Positions 52,301-62,743 of a DNA stretch of 64,000 nt are shown piece after piece. Below the pieces are notes generated by a model. The model ran no database searches. It saw only the letters and a program-made list of their open reading frames with translations, and had not been told where the DNA came from. The position numbers were made by a program, and so were the translations under genes. Each line of letters opens with the position of its first letter. The stretch's first letter is position 1. Source of the stretch: Aquila chrysaetos chrysaetos (lineage: Eukaryota; Chordata; Aves; Accipitriformes; Accipitridae); NCBI RefSeq assembly GCF_900496995.4, contig NC_044014.1, forward strand, positions 15,402,501-15,466,500. Reading direction: 5' to 3'.

Positions 52301-53535
52301 GCCACTGCCACCGCAGACAGGTAGAGACGGGCTGGCCGTCCCCGGCGGGGTCCCCACGAGCCTTCCACCTGCCCCATCCCGTGTCGTTGCACATCACCCC
52401 ATGGCACAGTCGCCCCAGTGCCACCCCCAAGGATCTGGCATCTGACAGCGGGTCTCCCGGTGGCTGTGACCCCGTAAGGGTGGGCTCAGCTGGGGCTGTA
52501 TGGCTGAAGCCCCCCATGTCTTGCAGCACAGGGCTGGTGCAGGACATTCAGAGCGGCAACGAGGGATGCCGGAGCAGCTCCGGGCGGGGTGAGTCTGCGC
52601 CGCCCCTCAAGACAGCGGGGGATGCCGGCGTCCCTTAGGGTGGCTGAGGTGGGTGCGAGGCAGTTTGTGTCCCCGCAGGCTCCCTGCCGTGGAAGAACCG
52701 GACGGTGCTGCAGGGGGATGACGTGCTGCTGCCCTGCGACCAGCACTCCAACCTGGCACGAGCCGTCTGGATGCTGAACGGCAGCGAGGCGCCAGGCACG
52801 GGGCAGGACCGGCTGCGTGTTGGGGTGGACGGGCTGCTGGTGACGGACACGTTGCCCCAGGACAGCGGCGAGTACCGCTGCTATGGGGAGGAGCGGGGTC
52901 TCCGGACACTGCTGGCCGCCTACAGCCTCACCGTGCTGCCCGAGCTGCCTCGCGGCCCCACGGCTGCCTCACGGCCCCACGCCGCCAGCCAGGCAGCCAG
53001 CGACATGAAGGTGGCTTACGTCTCCGCCATCGTCGCCTTGGTGGTGCTGTGCGCCGTGCTCAGCACCGTTCTCCTCTACGTGTCCTGCCTGGAGAAGCGC
53101 AAAGGCAAGTACGTCCTGGGGGAGCCGCGGCCAGCCAGCGTGGAGCTGCAGACCGTCTCGGCCAACTGCCTGCGCAAGGGCCGCCGCGGGGAGGAGGAGG
53201 AGGAGGAGGAAGAGCTCACCTACCCCGACGGCTGCCTGCGGATCATCCCCGGCGAGGCGCCCACGGCTGCTACCTCCCCAGTCAAGGAGCTGCCAGCTGC
53301 CGTGCCCCCGCTGCCGCCACCGCCACCGCTGCCGGCCGAGCTCACCAATGGCGTGGGGGCTCTGCCGAACGTGCTCCGCAAGATGAACGGCAACAGCTAC
53401 ATGCTGCTGCAGCAGCAGGAGGAGCCGCTGGTCTCACCGCTCTACAGTGCATCCTTCACCGAGGAGCTCAGCAAGATCCTGGAGAAGCGGAAACACACGC
53501 AGCTGGTGGAAAAGCTGGACGAGAGCTCCGTGTAG
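46356..53535 (+). CDS. SEMA4G: SEMA4G, semaphorin-4G, complete, 14 coding exons, 843 aa
   Basis: Class 4 transmembrane semaphorin, a plexin-binding guidance and adhesion protein of the cell surface. Exons: 46356-46476, 47708-47856, 48419-48481, 48567-48665, 49874-49967, 50210-50323, 50523-50689, 50839-51008, 51167-51311, 51389-51611, 51698-51813, 52169-52320, 52527-52588, 52679-53535. All junctions keep phase. Length matches human SEMA4G (838 aa). Residues 1-20 form a signal peptide. The sema domain spans about 35-490, with paired Cys and N-x-S/T sites. A Cys-rich PSI domain follows (about 493-540, with DPYCAWDG), then one Ig domain (about 555-650, ending D-S-G-E-Y-R-C-Y). The transmembrane helix is about 669-693. 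The tail has a poly-Glu run, a PPPPP stretch near 770, and ends E-S-S-V, a class I PDZ ligand as in SEMA4C. Odd points: V-A-R occurs three times before V-C-K in exon 7, and Ser replaces the usual Gly after that Lys. Confidence 0.95.
47003..47040 (+). repeat. 19-bp tandem duplication in a SEMA4G intron
   Basis: Two perfect copies of a 19-bp unit starting TCGATGGTGGG lie in the first intron after the start codon (46477-47707). The rest of that intron is GC-rich and has a short GGT run near 46493-46512. Confidence 0.85.
48666..49873 (+). other. SEMA4G intron between coding exons 4 and 5
   Basis: At 1.2 kb this is the longest SEMA4G intron after the second coding exon. It is GC-rich with a short GAGGGTGAC direct repeat near 49080-49130. 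No coding or RNA feature was seen. Human MIR608 lies in a SEMA4G intron, but I see no hairpin here that I could call its equivalent. Confidence 0.55.
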
Positions 53536-55064
53536 GGGCCGGAGGGGGGGGGTCCTGCCAGCGGGACCCTCCTGTCCTCCGGCCCCTTCTCCCACCCCCT
53601 GCCAGCAGTGTTACAAGACTCAGGCAAAACTACCTCCTGGATGGCAGAGCCGGGCCGGGCCCGGGCTCGGCTGTTCCTTCGGCTTTTCACTCACTTTTGA
53701 GACTCGCTGTACAGAAGAAAAAAAAGAAAAATAATCTATTTAAATTTGGGAGCTCTATTTATGTATAAAAACCCACCGACGGCGGCCACGAGCTGGAGGC
53801 AGGAGCTGGCGCCTAGCTGAAGGTGGACACCAGGGTGGGGAGGGAGAGTTTCTGTCTGTCCGTCCGTCCAGGCGTGAGAGATGCTGTTGTGGACGCGTGG
53901 ACTCTGGCCTGCCCCGTTGGGCGTCCCTCAGCGCATGGGAGCTGGACTGCTGCTGAGAGGTGGGTGAGGAGCAGGGAGCGGGGCTGGGGGGCTGCTCGAG
54001 GTTCCTGCACCTCTCACAGGGTGCAGGGTCCCTTCCCAGCGTGGGGCCGGGGGGGGGTTTCCCCCAGCTGCCCACTCGCAGGCAGGAGAGGGGCCTCGGA
54101 CACATCTCGCATTGCGGGGGGTGGCCTCCGTGGCTGCCAGCCCCTGCCCGCTCTCCCACATCTGTCCCCCCAGGGCTTCCTCTCCGGGAGAGGACAATTC
54201 GGCGAGGGACTGAGCCAGGGCAAGGAGACCATGTCCCCGAATGCCCCAGAGCAGCTGGTGGAGCAGCACGTGCCCCCTGCAAGGAGGCCCCAGGTGAAAT
54301 TCAGGGCTGGTGCCCTGGGGAGGTGGCACCCCCAGGGCCTCCGACCCTGACAGGGCTCTGCCCCCTCTCTCCAAGGCGCTGCAGGGGAAGAGCAGGATGC
54401 AGCAGCAGGCAGCAAGATGCACTGGCAGCCACTGCCATGCCCCACAGCATGACGAGGGACCAGCGCAGCACTCGCATCCCTCCCCACCCCCCGATGTCCG
54501 TAGTGCCCCCACAGCCCTGGGCACCACATTTCCGCCCTCCTGCATGGTGCCATTGGAGAACTGGGGTTCAGGCACAGCCCTGTCCCCTGTGGGACATGTG
54601 GGAGGGGAAGTGTCCTCGCACAGTGAGGAGGAGCCCTGGACAAGGACCTGCCTCCCTCTGGGGCCTCCTGCTCTTCATGGCACTTTCCAGGGGCAGCCAC
54701 TGTCCCTAAATCCCCCCAACTACCTCTGCTCCTACCGCCTCCTGGGGGAACCCGAGGGACTGGGGTGACAAAAGCATCTCACACGCTGGGGACAAGGCGG
54801 TGACACCGGAGAAGCCGGGGAGGGACAGACTTGCTGGGGTGTGTGTCCTCCCCTCTGTGTTCCTTACTGGCACCTCCAGGATTAGGACATTGCCTGAAGC
54901 TCAGCCCTGCAGGTGGGGCAGGAGGGGAGTGGCAGCCCCTGGGGTCCCTAACGGGCTGGACCCCTGGCCCTCCTGCCCCAGAAGAGCGAGGCTTAGTGGG
55001 AAAAGGCAAGAGCTGGATGCCTGGGCTCTCCCATCCTGCCCCCACCCTTCTTTTTGTTGCAAGA

Positions 55065-55113
55065 GGGGGGGGGGGGGGGCAATCCACCCCCCAAGCACAC
55101 ACCCCCCCCCCCC
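55065..55113 (+). repeat. G15 run and C12 run in the SEMA4G 3' UTR
   Basis: G at 55065-55079 and C at 55102-55113 are self-complementary and lie 60-110 bases before the poly(A) signal. Confidence 0.85.
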
Positions 55114-55174
55114 AAGGAGGGGCACTGCCCTCCGTGTCTGGCACCCCTCGTGCACAGCCCCACGTGCCCCCGGC

Positions 55175-55180
55175 AATAAA
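55175..55180 (+). terminator. SEMA4G: SEMA4G poly(A) signal AATAAA
   Basis: A canonical hexamer followed 20-40 bases later by a GT-rich stretch (55205-55222), as expected for a cleavage site near 55195-55205. Confidence 0.8.
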
Positions 55181-55268
55181 CGCGGCTCTGTCTGGACGTG
55201 GCGTGGCAGCGTGTCTCTGTGGGCAGGAGGAGAGATGGATGCAGAGGCGCAGGGTGGGGAGCAGAGCC

Positions 55269-55274
55269 TTTATT
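55269..55274 (-). terminator. MRPL43: MRPL43 poly(A) signal overlapping the stop codon
   Basis: On the minus strand AATAAA spans 55274-55269, and the TAA stop occupies 55272-55270. So the hexamer contains the whole stop codon, the last two bases of the Gln codon and one UTR base. No other minus-strand AATAAA was noticed just downstream. Cleavage would be near 55245-55255, leaving a 3' UTR of only about 15-25 bases. Confidence 0.75.
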
Positions 55275-56405
55275 GGGCCTGCAGGCGCGGGCCCCGGACG
55301 GTGAGGGCGGAGGGTTTGTTGGTGAGGGGGTGCCACTGGCCCTGGACGCTGGGGTTGTCGGTGTGGAAGGGCTTGCGGATGCGGATGATGTCCAGGCCAG
55401 ACTGGCCAGCCAGCTTGGTGGCCAGCTGCACGATCTCCTCGCTCGTCTTGTTGGCGATGAGCTCCTCCCGCACCGTCCCGTTCACTGTGGCAGAGCAGGG
55501 GGTGGGGTGTCAAACCGGGGCTCCCCCAACCCGCTGCCACCCCTCCCTGGGGTTGGGGCAGCTGCTGTTCCCCTGTCCTGCAGGGCAGCCGGCCCCAGTA
55601 CCATCTGCGGCTGGGCAGAAGCTGTGCAGAGCCAGGGCAGGGTGGGGAGCGGAGGGCCCCATCCCCATCCTGCCCCCCCTGAAACCCACCCGTGCCCCCC
55701 CCCCCCACACTCACGGTACTCAGCCAGCAGCAGTGGGGCTGCGCCAAAGCGGGGGCTGATGTAGAGGACGACATCGGGGTGCTGCCGGGCGAAGTCCAGG
55801 GCCGCCTCCTCCACGAACTGCCTGCGGGGGGGGGTGTGGGGGGGTCCCCCACGCCCAGCAGGGTCAGAGGATGGAGGTCACCAGGGCAAAGGTCACAGGT
55901 GGGGTCACCCCCACCGTGGTGCCCTGCCCACGGGTGGGGTCACGGTGCAGAGGTCAGGGGTGTTGTCACCTGCAGGTCTGAGGTCATCGCCCAGCCTGCC
56001 CCTGCGCCGTGGGGTCGGAGGTCAGGGGTCAGCGGTGCCACCTTCTAGTCCCTCCCCCCCCGCGTAAGAGATTGGGGGTCGCAGCCCCCCGCCCCCCCCC
56101 CCGTGGGTCAGATGTCAGCAGCACCTTCCCCTTTCCCTGCACAGACAGGTCAGAGATCACCACAGCTTCTCGTAAGCCCCTCGCCCACCAGGTCAGGGGT
56201 CACCAGGCCTCTGCCCCCCCCCGTCCCCCATCCCCGGCGGCCAGGGGCCGCGGGCGCGGCGCCTCCGGCGGTACCTGGCGCCGCGGGCGTCGCCCGCGGT
56301 AGGGCTGAAGAGGAGCTGGAGGCGCTGGAGCTGCCGCACGTAGCGGCCCACGCCGTTGTGCAGGACGGCCGCCAGGAACCGGCTGGGCGTCCCGCGGCTC
56401 GTCAT
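55270..56405 (-). CDS. MRPL43: MRPL43, mitochondrial ribosomal protein L43 (mL43), complete, 150 aa
   Basis: This protein of the mitoribosome large subunit acts in the matrix. Minus-strand exons: 56405-56275, 55821-55715, 55484-55270, joining in phase. The protein starts [11 protein letters not shown], almost the same as human MRPL43. It carries the thioredoxin-like L51/S25/CI-B8 fold, seen in segments [11 protein letters not shown] and the conserved [12 protein letters not shown] plus G-Q-W-H-P near the end. At 150 aa it is slightly shorter than human (159), because the C-terminal tail stops at R-L-Q-A-Q. It is head-to-head with TWNK (271 bases between start codons) and tail-to-tail with SEMA4G. 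A longer minus-strand open frame upstream of 56405 is promoter sequence, not an N-terminal extension. Confidence 0.95.
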
Positions 56406-56676
56406 GGCACCGCCCTCACCCGGAACGGGAACCAGAACCGGAACCGCGCGGGGAGAAGGGAGCACCCGCTTCCGCCCGCCGCCCGGAAGTGACGCGCTGA
56501 GCGCGGCGGCGGCGGGGTCGGGCAATGGCGGCGTCCGTGGAGCTCCACGTGAGGGGGGCGGCCTGAGCGGCGCCGGGCCGCGGGGCCGCCGATGCCGGAT
56601 CGGCGGCGGCTACGGGCGGGTGCCGGGGCGGCCCGGGAGGAGGCGGAGGTGGAGGCGGAGGCGGAGCGCGGGCAGG
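56406..56676. promoter_or_regulatory. Bidirectional MRPL43/TWNK promoter
   Basis: These 271 CpG-rich bases separate the two divergent start codons, with no TATA box. The centre has CCGGAAGT running into GACG (56483-56494), an ETS (GABP/NRF-2) site fused to a half CRE. A second ETS-like core, CTTCC, lies in the opposite direction at 56469-56473. GABP sites are common in nuclear genes for mitochondria (established). ATGGCGGC, a YY1-like motif, occurs at 56525 and again at the TWNK start codon (56677). Confidence 0.75.
56525..56566 (+). CDS. Putative 13-aa uORF in the TWNK leader
   Basis: ATG at 56525 has G at -3 and G at +4, a strong context, and reads 13 codons to TGA at 56564-56566, 110 bases before the TWNK start. 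It would be translated only if TWNK transcription starts upstream of 56525, which the sequence cannot show. It may dampen TWNK translation (inference). Confidence 0.35.
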   Translation: MAASVELHVRGAA

Positions 56677-59600
56677 ATGGCGGCGGTGCCCCTGCGGCCC
56701 TGCAGAGCCGCCGGCCGCCTCCTGCCGCTGCTGTGCGGGGGGGCGAGGAGCAAGGGAGCCTCTCTGAGGGCCGGGGCGCTGGGCCGCCTCACCCAGCGGC
56801 GCTACAAGAAGGACGTGCTGCCCTCCCCCGAGGGGCCCGTGCCCTCCGTCTCCATCACCGAGATCCGGCAGTACCTGCGGGCCCAGGGCATCCCCTTCCA
56901 CGACGGGTACAGCTGCCTGCACACCCCCAGCCTCTTCACCGACGGCCAGCAAGACCAGCCGCCGGCCACCAGCGCCCCTTACACGCTTTTCATCGACAAG
57001 ATGACGGGCAGCTTCCTGTGCACGGCCACTCTGGCCGAGGGCACCTGGCAGGACTTCCAGGCCAACGTGGAGCTGCGGCACCGCGGCGTTCCCACCACTG
57101 GCGCGGAGGAAGCGGAGAAGGACGCGCGACGGGCTTGCGAGGACGCCCGCTGCATCTGGGACCGGGCGCTGCCGCTCTGGGAGCTGCTGGACGAGGACGA
57201 GACCAACGAGACCAAGGCCATGTTCGGTATCTCCCTGGTGACGGACGCCACCCTGAAACGCTTTGGGGTGCGTTACCTGAGGACTGCCAAGTCCCTCGTC
57301 TTCCCCTGGTTCAGTCCCCGCGATGCGACGCTGAAGGGCCTGAAGCTCTTGAGGGTGGAGAAGAAGGGGGATGCGATCGCTTACGTGGAAGAGACTTTAC
57401 CCCGCTTCGATTCCTACCGCAATCTCTTTGGGCTGCCCCTGATCGGCCGCCGAGACACAGAGCTGGTCTTAACTGGGTGGGAGCTGGATGCCCTGGCCCT
57501 GCACCAAGCTACAGGGGTGGCCAGCCTGGCCCTGCCGCGGGGGGCCACCTGCCTGCCCCCTGCCCTCCTCCCTTACCTGGAGCAGTTCAAGCGCATCACG
57601 CTGTGGTTGGGCGAGGACCTGCGCTCCTGGGAAGCCGCCAAGCTCTTTGCCCGCAAGCTGAGCCTCAAGCGTTGCTCCCTGGTGCGCCCCGGCAACCTGC
57701 AGCCCCGGCCCTTGGAGGCTCTGAACCAGGGCCTGAACCTCACCAAGATCCTGCGTACTGCCCTGCCCGCCAGCCACAAATCCATCGTCTCCTTCCGGCA
57801 GCTGCGTGAGGAGGTGTTTGGGGAGCTGGTCAACACTGAGCAGGTGGCTGGCGTCAAGTGGGCGCGCTTCCCTGAGCTCAATAAGCTCCTCAAAGGACAC
57901 CGCAGAGGGGAGCTCACCATCTTCACAGGTGATGGGCAATTGGCTGGTGAACAGGGGTAGCAGAGAGCTCTTTGGTGGCTTCACCCTCCTGAGGGTGACA
58001 CCTCACGAGTCTTTTGGGTCCCTTTCTGCTCACAGCTTTGGCTGAGCCCATTCTGGGGGTGTGCAAGAGGCTGGGGCGCGTTCCTAGGTATGGTGGGACC
58101 AGGCATGCCAGTGTTGTGATGGGCTCCCTGCCTGGGGCGGCGCAGAAAGGGCTGCCACCCACCACCTCCTGTCTGAGCCCTGCCTGTGCCCCCAGCTGGC
58201 TGCCTAGTCCTTTCCCGCGCCCCGCAGGGACCCGCTGACGGTGACACATGTGCACCCAGGCATGCAGCCTGGCACGAGATGCTCCTTGTTTATGATGGGA
58301 GTGCTGCGGATGGGCTGCTTTTATCCTGCTGCCTGGTGCTTCCACCTCTAAACAACCCCTCAGCCTGTTCAGGATGGGTCAGATCTTCTCCCCCAGCTAA
58401 TTCTTCCCATCGTTTCCTTGCACCAGGCCCGACAGGCAGCGGGAAGACGACCTTTATCAGTGAGTACGCGCTGGACTTGTGCATGCAGGGGGTGTGCACG
58501 CTGTGGGGCAGCTTCGAGATCAGCAACATCCGCCTGGCCAAGATCATGCTGACGCAGTTCGCTTTGCAGCGCCTGGAGGACCAGCTGGAGCTGTATGACG
58601 AGTGGGCTGACCGCTTCGAGGACCTCCCACTCTACTTCATGACCTTCCATGGCCAGCAGAACATCAAGTATGGTCGCGCACCTTCACCCCCAGTGGTGTT
58701 TACCCCTCATGGCATGTGCTGTGGGGCCTTAGGGAGCTGGGGCTCTTCCCCCACAGCGGGTTGCAGATTTGGGGCTGGTAGGAGGCACACTGGGGCTGTT
58801 CAAGTCCCGGGGTTGGCACGTGGGGACCGTGTGGCTCAACCGACTGCATTCCTGCTGTCACGGGGACTGTCACAGCCTCCCTCTGGGGTGGGGGTGAAGG
58901 GACAGGACCTGTCCCTGTGCTAGGTGGCTTCCCTAAAACCAACCTCTGCCCCTGGCAGCGTGCATGCCCCCCACACCCTGCTCACCTGGCAGCGCTGCCG
59001 TTTGCTGAGGAGGGAGGACAGGCACCGCCTGGTCCTTTTATTCACCAGGTGCTGTGGTGCCTTCACGCATGCCCATGCGCCCTGAGGGTCCCCACGGGCC
59101 AGGGGGATTGCGGGATGGTGGGCAGCAGCTGGGTCCTCCTGATCCAGCCGCCCTTACCTGTGGGGGTGGGGCTGCGCCTGTCCTGGGACAGAGGAGATGT
59201 GGCGGTGGAATGTGCCCAGGGCCCAGCAACAGCCAGGCTGATACCTCCCAGCTCTGCCTCTCCCCGTCCCTCTGCCCGGCTCAGCATCCCCATCCCTGCC
59301 TCCACTGATCCCCGGGGCTGATCCCAGTCTTTCCCTGCCCAGGACGGTGATTGACACCATGCAGCATGCCGTCTACATGTATGACATCACCCACGTGGTC
59401 GTCGACAACCTCCAGTTCATGATGGGACACGAGCATCTCTCTGCGGACAGGTAGCCCTTCTCCGAAGCCGTCCCCTCCTTCCTCCGCCACCCTTGTTCCT
59501 GGAGCTGGCCCTGTCGAGTGTCACAGCAGGGGCTGGGGACCCACACAGGGCATCCCCTTTCATCCTGCCTGGCAGTCCTGTTTCGTTGAAGGGCGATCAC

Positions 59601-60889
59601 TGCCCTGGGGAGAAAGAGGTGGGAAAGGGTGAGCTGGTTACCTGCGATCCCTGTCATGCTCCATCCCTTTGCCTATGTGGGCCCAGCTGCCTCTTGGAGA
59701 GTGAGCCCAGCCCCTCGAGTGCTTCGGGCTGTGGGGCTGAACCTGGCAGCACCTTGCTGCCCCCCCCGCCCCGCACCAAGCAGTGCCAGCCCCTGACCCC
59801 GTTCTCCCTGCTGTGGCAGGCTCGCTGCCCAGGACTACATTGTTGGTGCCTTCCGCAAGTTCGCCACAGACAACACCTGCCACATCACACTGGTCATCCA
59901 TCCCCGCAAGGAGGATGATGAGAAGGAGCTGCAGACGGCCTCCATCTTTGGCTCTGCCAAGGTGAGCTGGGCCAGGGCGGCCCTTCCTGTCCCTCGGGCA
60001 CAGCGTGTTCCCAGGAAGGGGCTGGGATACATTGGGCAGCTGTCCCCAGCTCCCACCAGCACCCTCAGTCATTGCTGGGGACCTGAAAGGTGTGTGAGGG
60101 GCAGGATGTCCCCAGGACTCCTGTCGCCTGCTGAAGATGTGTGGAGTCCTGATTTGGCCAGGCCTTGGCAAGCTGGCAAGGAGATGCAGACAGGGAGCAA
60201 ACCCTTTGCCAGCTAAAGCTCTGTTGCGGCTTTAGGTGCAGTTAATTAATGCTCATTGACTGCGAGTGGGATGTAGTAGGAGATAATTAAAGCAGGATCC
60301 AGGGAGGGTGCAGGGCTGGGCTCTCTCAGTGCTCCCGTCTCTGCTGCGATGCTAAACAACCCTGCAGTGGTGGGCAGGAGGTCCTCTGTGAGTGTTCACG
60401 GCCCTCCCGTGTTTCCCCCGGGCATGCTGTGGCTTCAGCTCAAGCCTGTCTGCCCGGCGGGTCTCTGGAATGTCCCAGGGGAAGACAAGGGGTTGGTGTC
60501 AGGGAGGTGCTGGAGTTTCCATGGCCTGGGATATCCTGTAACAGGGCTCAAAGGAGCCGGGCAGCACTTCCGAGCCCCGTGACTCTGCCTGTATCCCCAG
60601 CACCCTCCTGGAGATGATTTTCTCTCCCCAGGCCAGCCAGGAGGCCGACAATGTCCTCATCCTGCAGGACCGTAAGCTGGTGACAGGGCCAGGGAAGCGC
60701 TACCTGCAGGTGTCCAAGAACCGCTTCGATGGGGACGTGGGTGTCTTCCCCTTGGAGTTCAGCAAGGCCTCACTCACCTTCTCGTCCTCCGGCAAAAGCA
60801 AAGTCAAGCTGAAGAAGATGAAGGAGGAGAAGGCGCTTTTAGCCAAGAAAGCTCCAGAGGGATGCTTGGGAGACTCTAAGAAGCCATGA
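56677..60889 (+). CDS. TWNK: TWNK (Twinkle), mitochondrial replicative DNA helicase, complete, 666 aa
   Basis: This hexameric 5'-3' helicase unwinds mtDNA at the replication fork with POLG and SSBP1. Exons: 56677-57928, 58427-58667, 59343-59450, 59820-59961, 60632-60889, all in phase; human TWNK also has five exons and 684 aa. The ATG has A at -3 and G at +4. The first 45 residues are rich in Arg, Leu and Ala with no acidic residue: a mitochondrial presequence. The primase-like N-terminal region has lost zinc-binding Cys, as in other animals. A TOPRIM-like domain follows (about 200-340). The RecA-type helicase core has Walker A G-P-T-G-S-G-K-T at 418-425, split by intron 1 within Gly418, and Walker B H-V-V-V-D-N with Asp519. 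Conserved [10 protein letters not shown] and [12 protein letters not shown] motifs follow. The C-terminal tail is Lys-rich and shorter than human. Introns (369-675 bp) hold nothing recognisable. Confidence 0.96.
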
Positions 60890-61885
60890 GCCTGACAGGT
60901 CTCTTCTTCGGTCCATCTGGAGGGACGGGGACTGGTGCTGGGAGCATGGGGCTGGGGTACGCCAGCCCCTCTCCCCCCGGAGCAGCAGCCATGTGCTGCT
61001 GTGGCCCTTTCTCCTCCTGCATGAACAAGCCTCTTGGCCGCCAGCATGGTGTACCTGAGATGTGGGGCCACCGTGAGAGGAGGAGTGGGCTCGTCCAAGA
61101 GAAGAGCTGCCAGGGGAGGGTGCTTTGGCAAACGCTGGCCACTCCGTACTGGTGCTGAGTGCCGGGAGCACGGGGTGGGGGGAGTAGAGTCAGTGTGGGC
61201 TGTGTGACGGGGGGCAGTGACCTTCAGCCCTGAGACTTGGGGAGCTCTGGACCTGGGGTAGGTTGTTAAATGGTGGCTAAAATGGAGCCAAAATCCTGGG
61301 CTGTGACTGGTGGGAGGGACTGTGTGGGGGGACTGTGCAGAGGTACACATGGTGGGAACCCCCACGACACGGGTGGGGGTCTCTGAGCTCAATCCTGGCT
61401 GGGATGGAGCCAGTGAGGGGAAGGCGGTGCAGGGAAGCGTGGGAGATTGTGGATGGCTCTTTTCCCGGAGCTGTGTGCTGCCCGTGGGATGTGGTGGGAG
61501 GATGGGAGCTGGACCCCCGTGGCATCACTGCTCGCAGCAGGTTAAAGGCAGCAGCGCTGGCGTCCTCCTGTGCTGGCGGGTGCGACGTGGCACTCGCCAG
61601 GTCGGCTAATGCCTGACCCAGCCCCCTTTGCTCAGGGTCTCCCCCAGCCCCTTTCTCTGGGAGGCATCACCAGCAGTAAAACCTCAGGGGGAGCAGCCCT
61701 ACCTTGCAATACTGGGCTGGGGGGGAGGCCACCCCCATGCCCTCCAGGCTCTGGGCAGCAAATACTGTGACCTGGCCAGTCCTCGCCGTGGTAGGACGAG
61801 TCCACGGCCGGATCTTGGTCTAATCCCTTTGTTGTTTTTTTTCCCTTCCTACTTTTATTAAAGCATAAATGTGAGTGCCCTTTCT
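60890..61885 (+). other. TWNK: TWNK 3' UTR
   Basis: About 1 kb of GC-rich sequence runs from the TGA at 60887-60889 to the poly(A) signal at 61857. No ORF or repeat of note. Confidence 0.65.
61857..61862 (+). terminator. TWNK: TWNK poly(A) signal ATTAAA
   Basis: The common variant hexamer sits after a T-rich stretch (61830-61856), with TGTGAGTG and CTTTCTGTG GT-rich elements downstream. It is the only good signal in the kilobase after the stop. Confidence 0.65.
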
Positions 61886-62730
61886 GTGCCACTATCCCTG
61901 TGACCGGGGAGCCCCTGGGGCTTGGGGGGGGGGGGGACCCTGGCCGAGGAGGGGGTTACCCCCAGGGGATGCCCTCGCTGTGCAGAGCATCCCGCCCCGG
62001 CCCTGGCACACGGATTATTAGCAGCCTCCATGCCGGGCATAGTTCTAACCTGAGCCATAATGAGGGGCTGGGGCGGGCGGGCAGGACACACCCGGCCCCT
62101 GGTTTCCGGGGTGCACCGGCTCTCCCGGAGAGCACCCTTGGGTGCTGTTGGTGCAGGTGTGAGCCCCCGCTCCCAGGGCAGGCTGGGGGTGATGGCGGAG
62201 GAGGGTCCCGGGGAAGCGGAGGTAAGGCTGGGGAGCCAGGTCCCCAGCACAGCTGGGTCAGGGTTTGCACGGTGGTGTGGGTGAGGGCTGGGGGTGTCCC
62301 CCCTTGGCCTGAGGGCCCTCTCCGGCTCCCTGGCACCCATTCCCCCCCCCCCCCCCCCCCCCGCGCCGGTTTAGCCCAGGGTGGGTGCTGTCATGGGGCT
62401 GTCGAGTGGAAGTGGGGTAGCGGGAAAACTCAGGACCCCCATCTCCCACCCATCCCTCCTTGGTGCTGGGAGGGGGTGATGGAGCCGAGCCTGGGGGGGC
62501 GGACCCTGGGTGATCCCGGACTCCGTGGGGCAGGTGGGCACCCACGGCTCGCCGGGCTGCGGGTGGGTTGATGTGAGTTTATTTTTCCTCCCTTTTCCCC
62601 CAGATTGGGGCTCTCGGAGAGCCGGGGGGTGGCAACAGCGGCAGCATCTCACGGAGGGGGCGGGGATGGGGGCGTCTGATGTCAAACGGGGCAGAGCCCT
62701 CCCCCCCGAGCCCCCTTGGCGGGGCGCTGG
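61886..62730. other. TWNK-LZTS2 intergenic spacer
   Basis: No gene found. It holds a G12 run near 61926-61937 and a C21 run at 62342-62362, both prone to assembly error. Confidence 0.6.
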
Positions 62731-62736
62731 GTTCCC

Positions 62737-62743
62737 TATATAA
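62737..62743 (+). promoter_or_regulatory. TATA-like box TATATAA
   Basis: A consensus-like TATA box sits in GC-rich DNA, flanked by G-rich sequence as is typical for TATA promoters. A start would be expected near 62765-62772. It could be an alternative LZTS2 promoter or chance; no further core element was recognised. Confidence 0.3.

Larger units (their letters stand above)
53536..55200 (+). other. SEMA4G: SEMA4G 3' UTR
   Basis: This runs from the TAG at 53533-53535 to the AATAAA at 55175, about 1.66 kb. It has an AT-rich patch at 53715-53770 and is otherwise GC-rich. ATAAAA near 53764 might allow a short isoform. A G15 run and a C12 run 22 bases apart (55065-55113) could pair as a hairpin. 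Confidence 0.7.

Noticed and set aside
52705-53535. 276-aa frame as a separate transmembrane protein gene
   Set aside because: It is the last SEMA4G exon (starting at 52679); the Ig domain, helix and tail join in phase to the PSI exon.
58186-58923. 245-aa frame as a separate ATPase-like gene
   Set aside because: Only 58427-58667 is coding, as TWNK exon 2; the rest is flanking intron read through.
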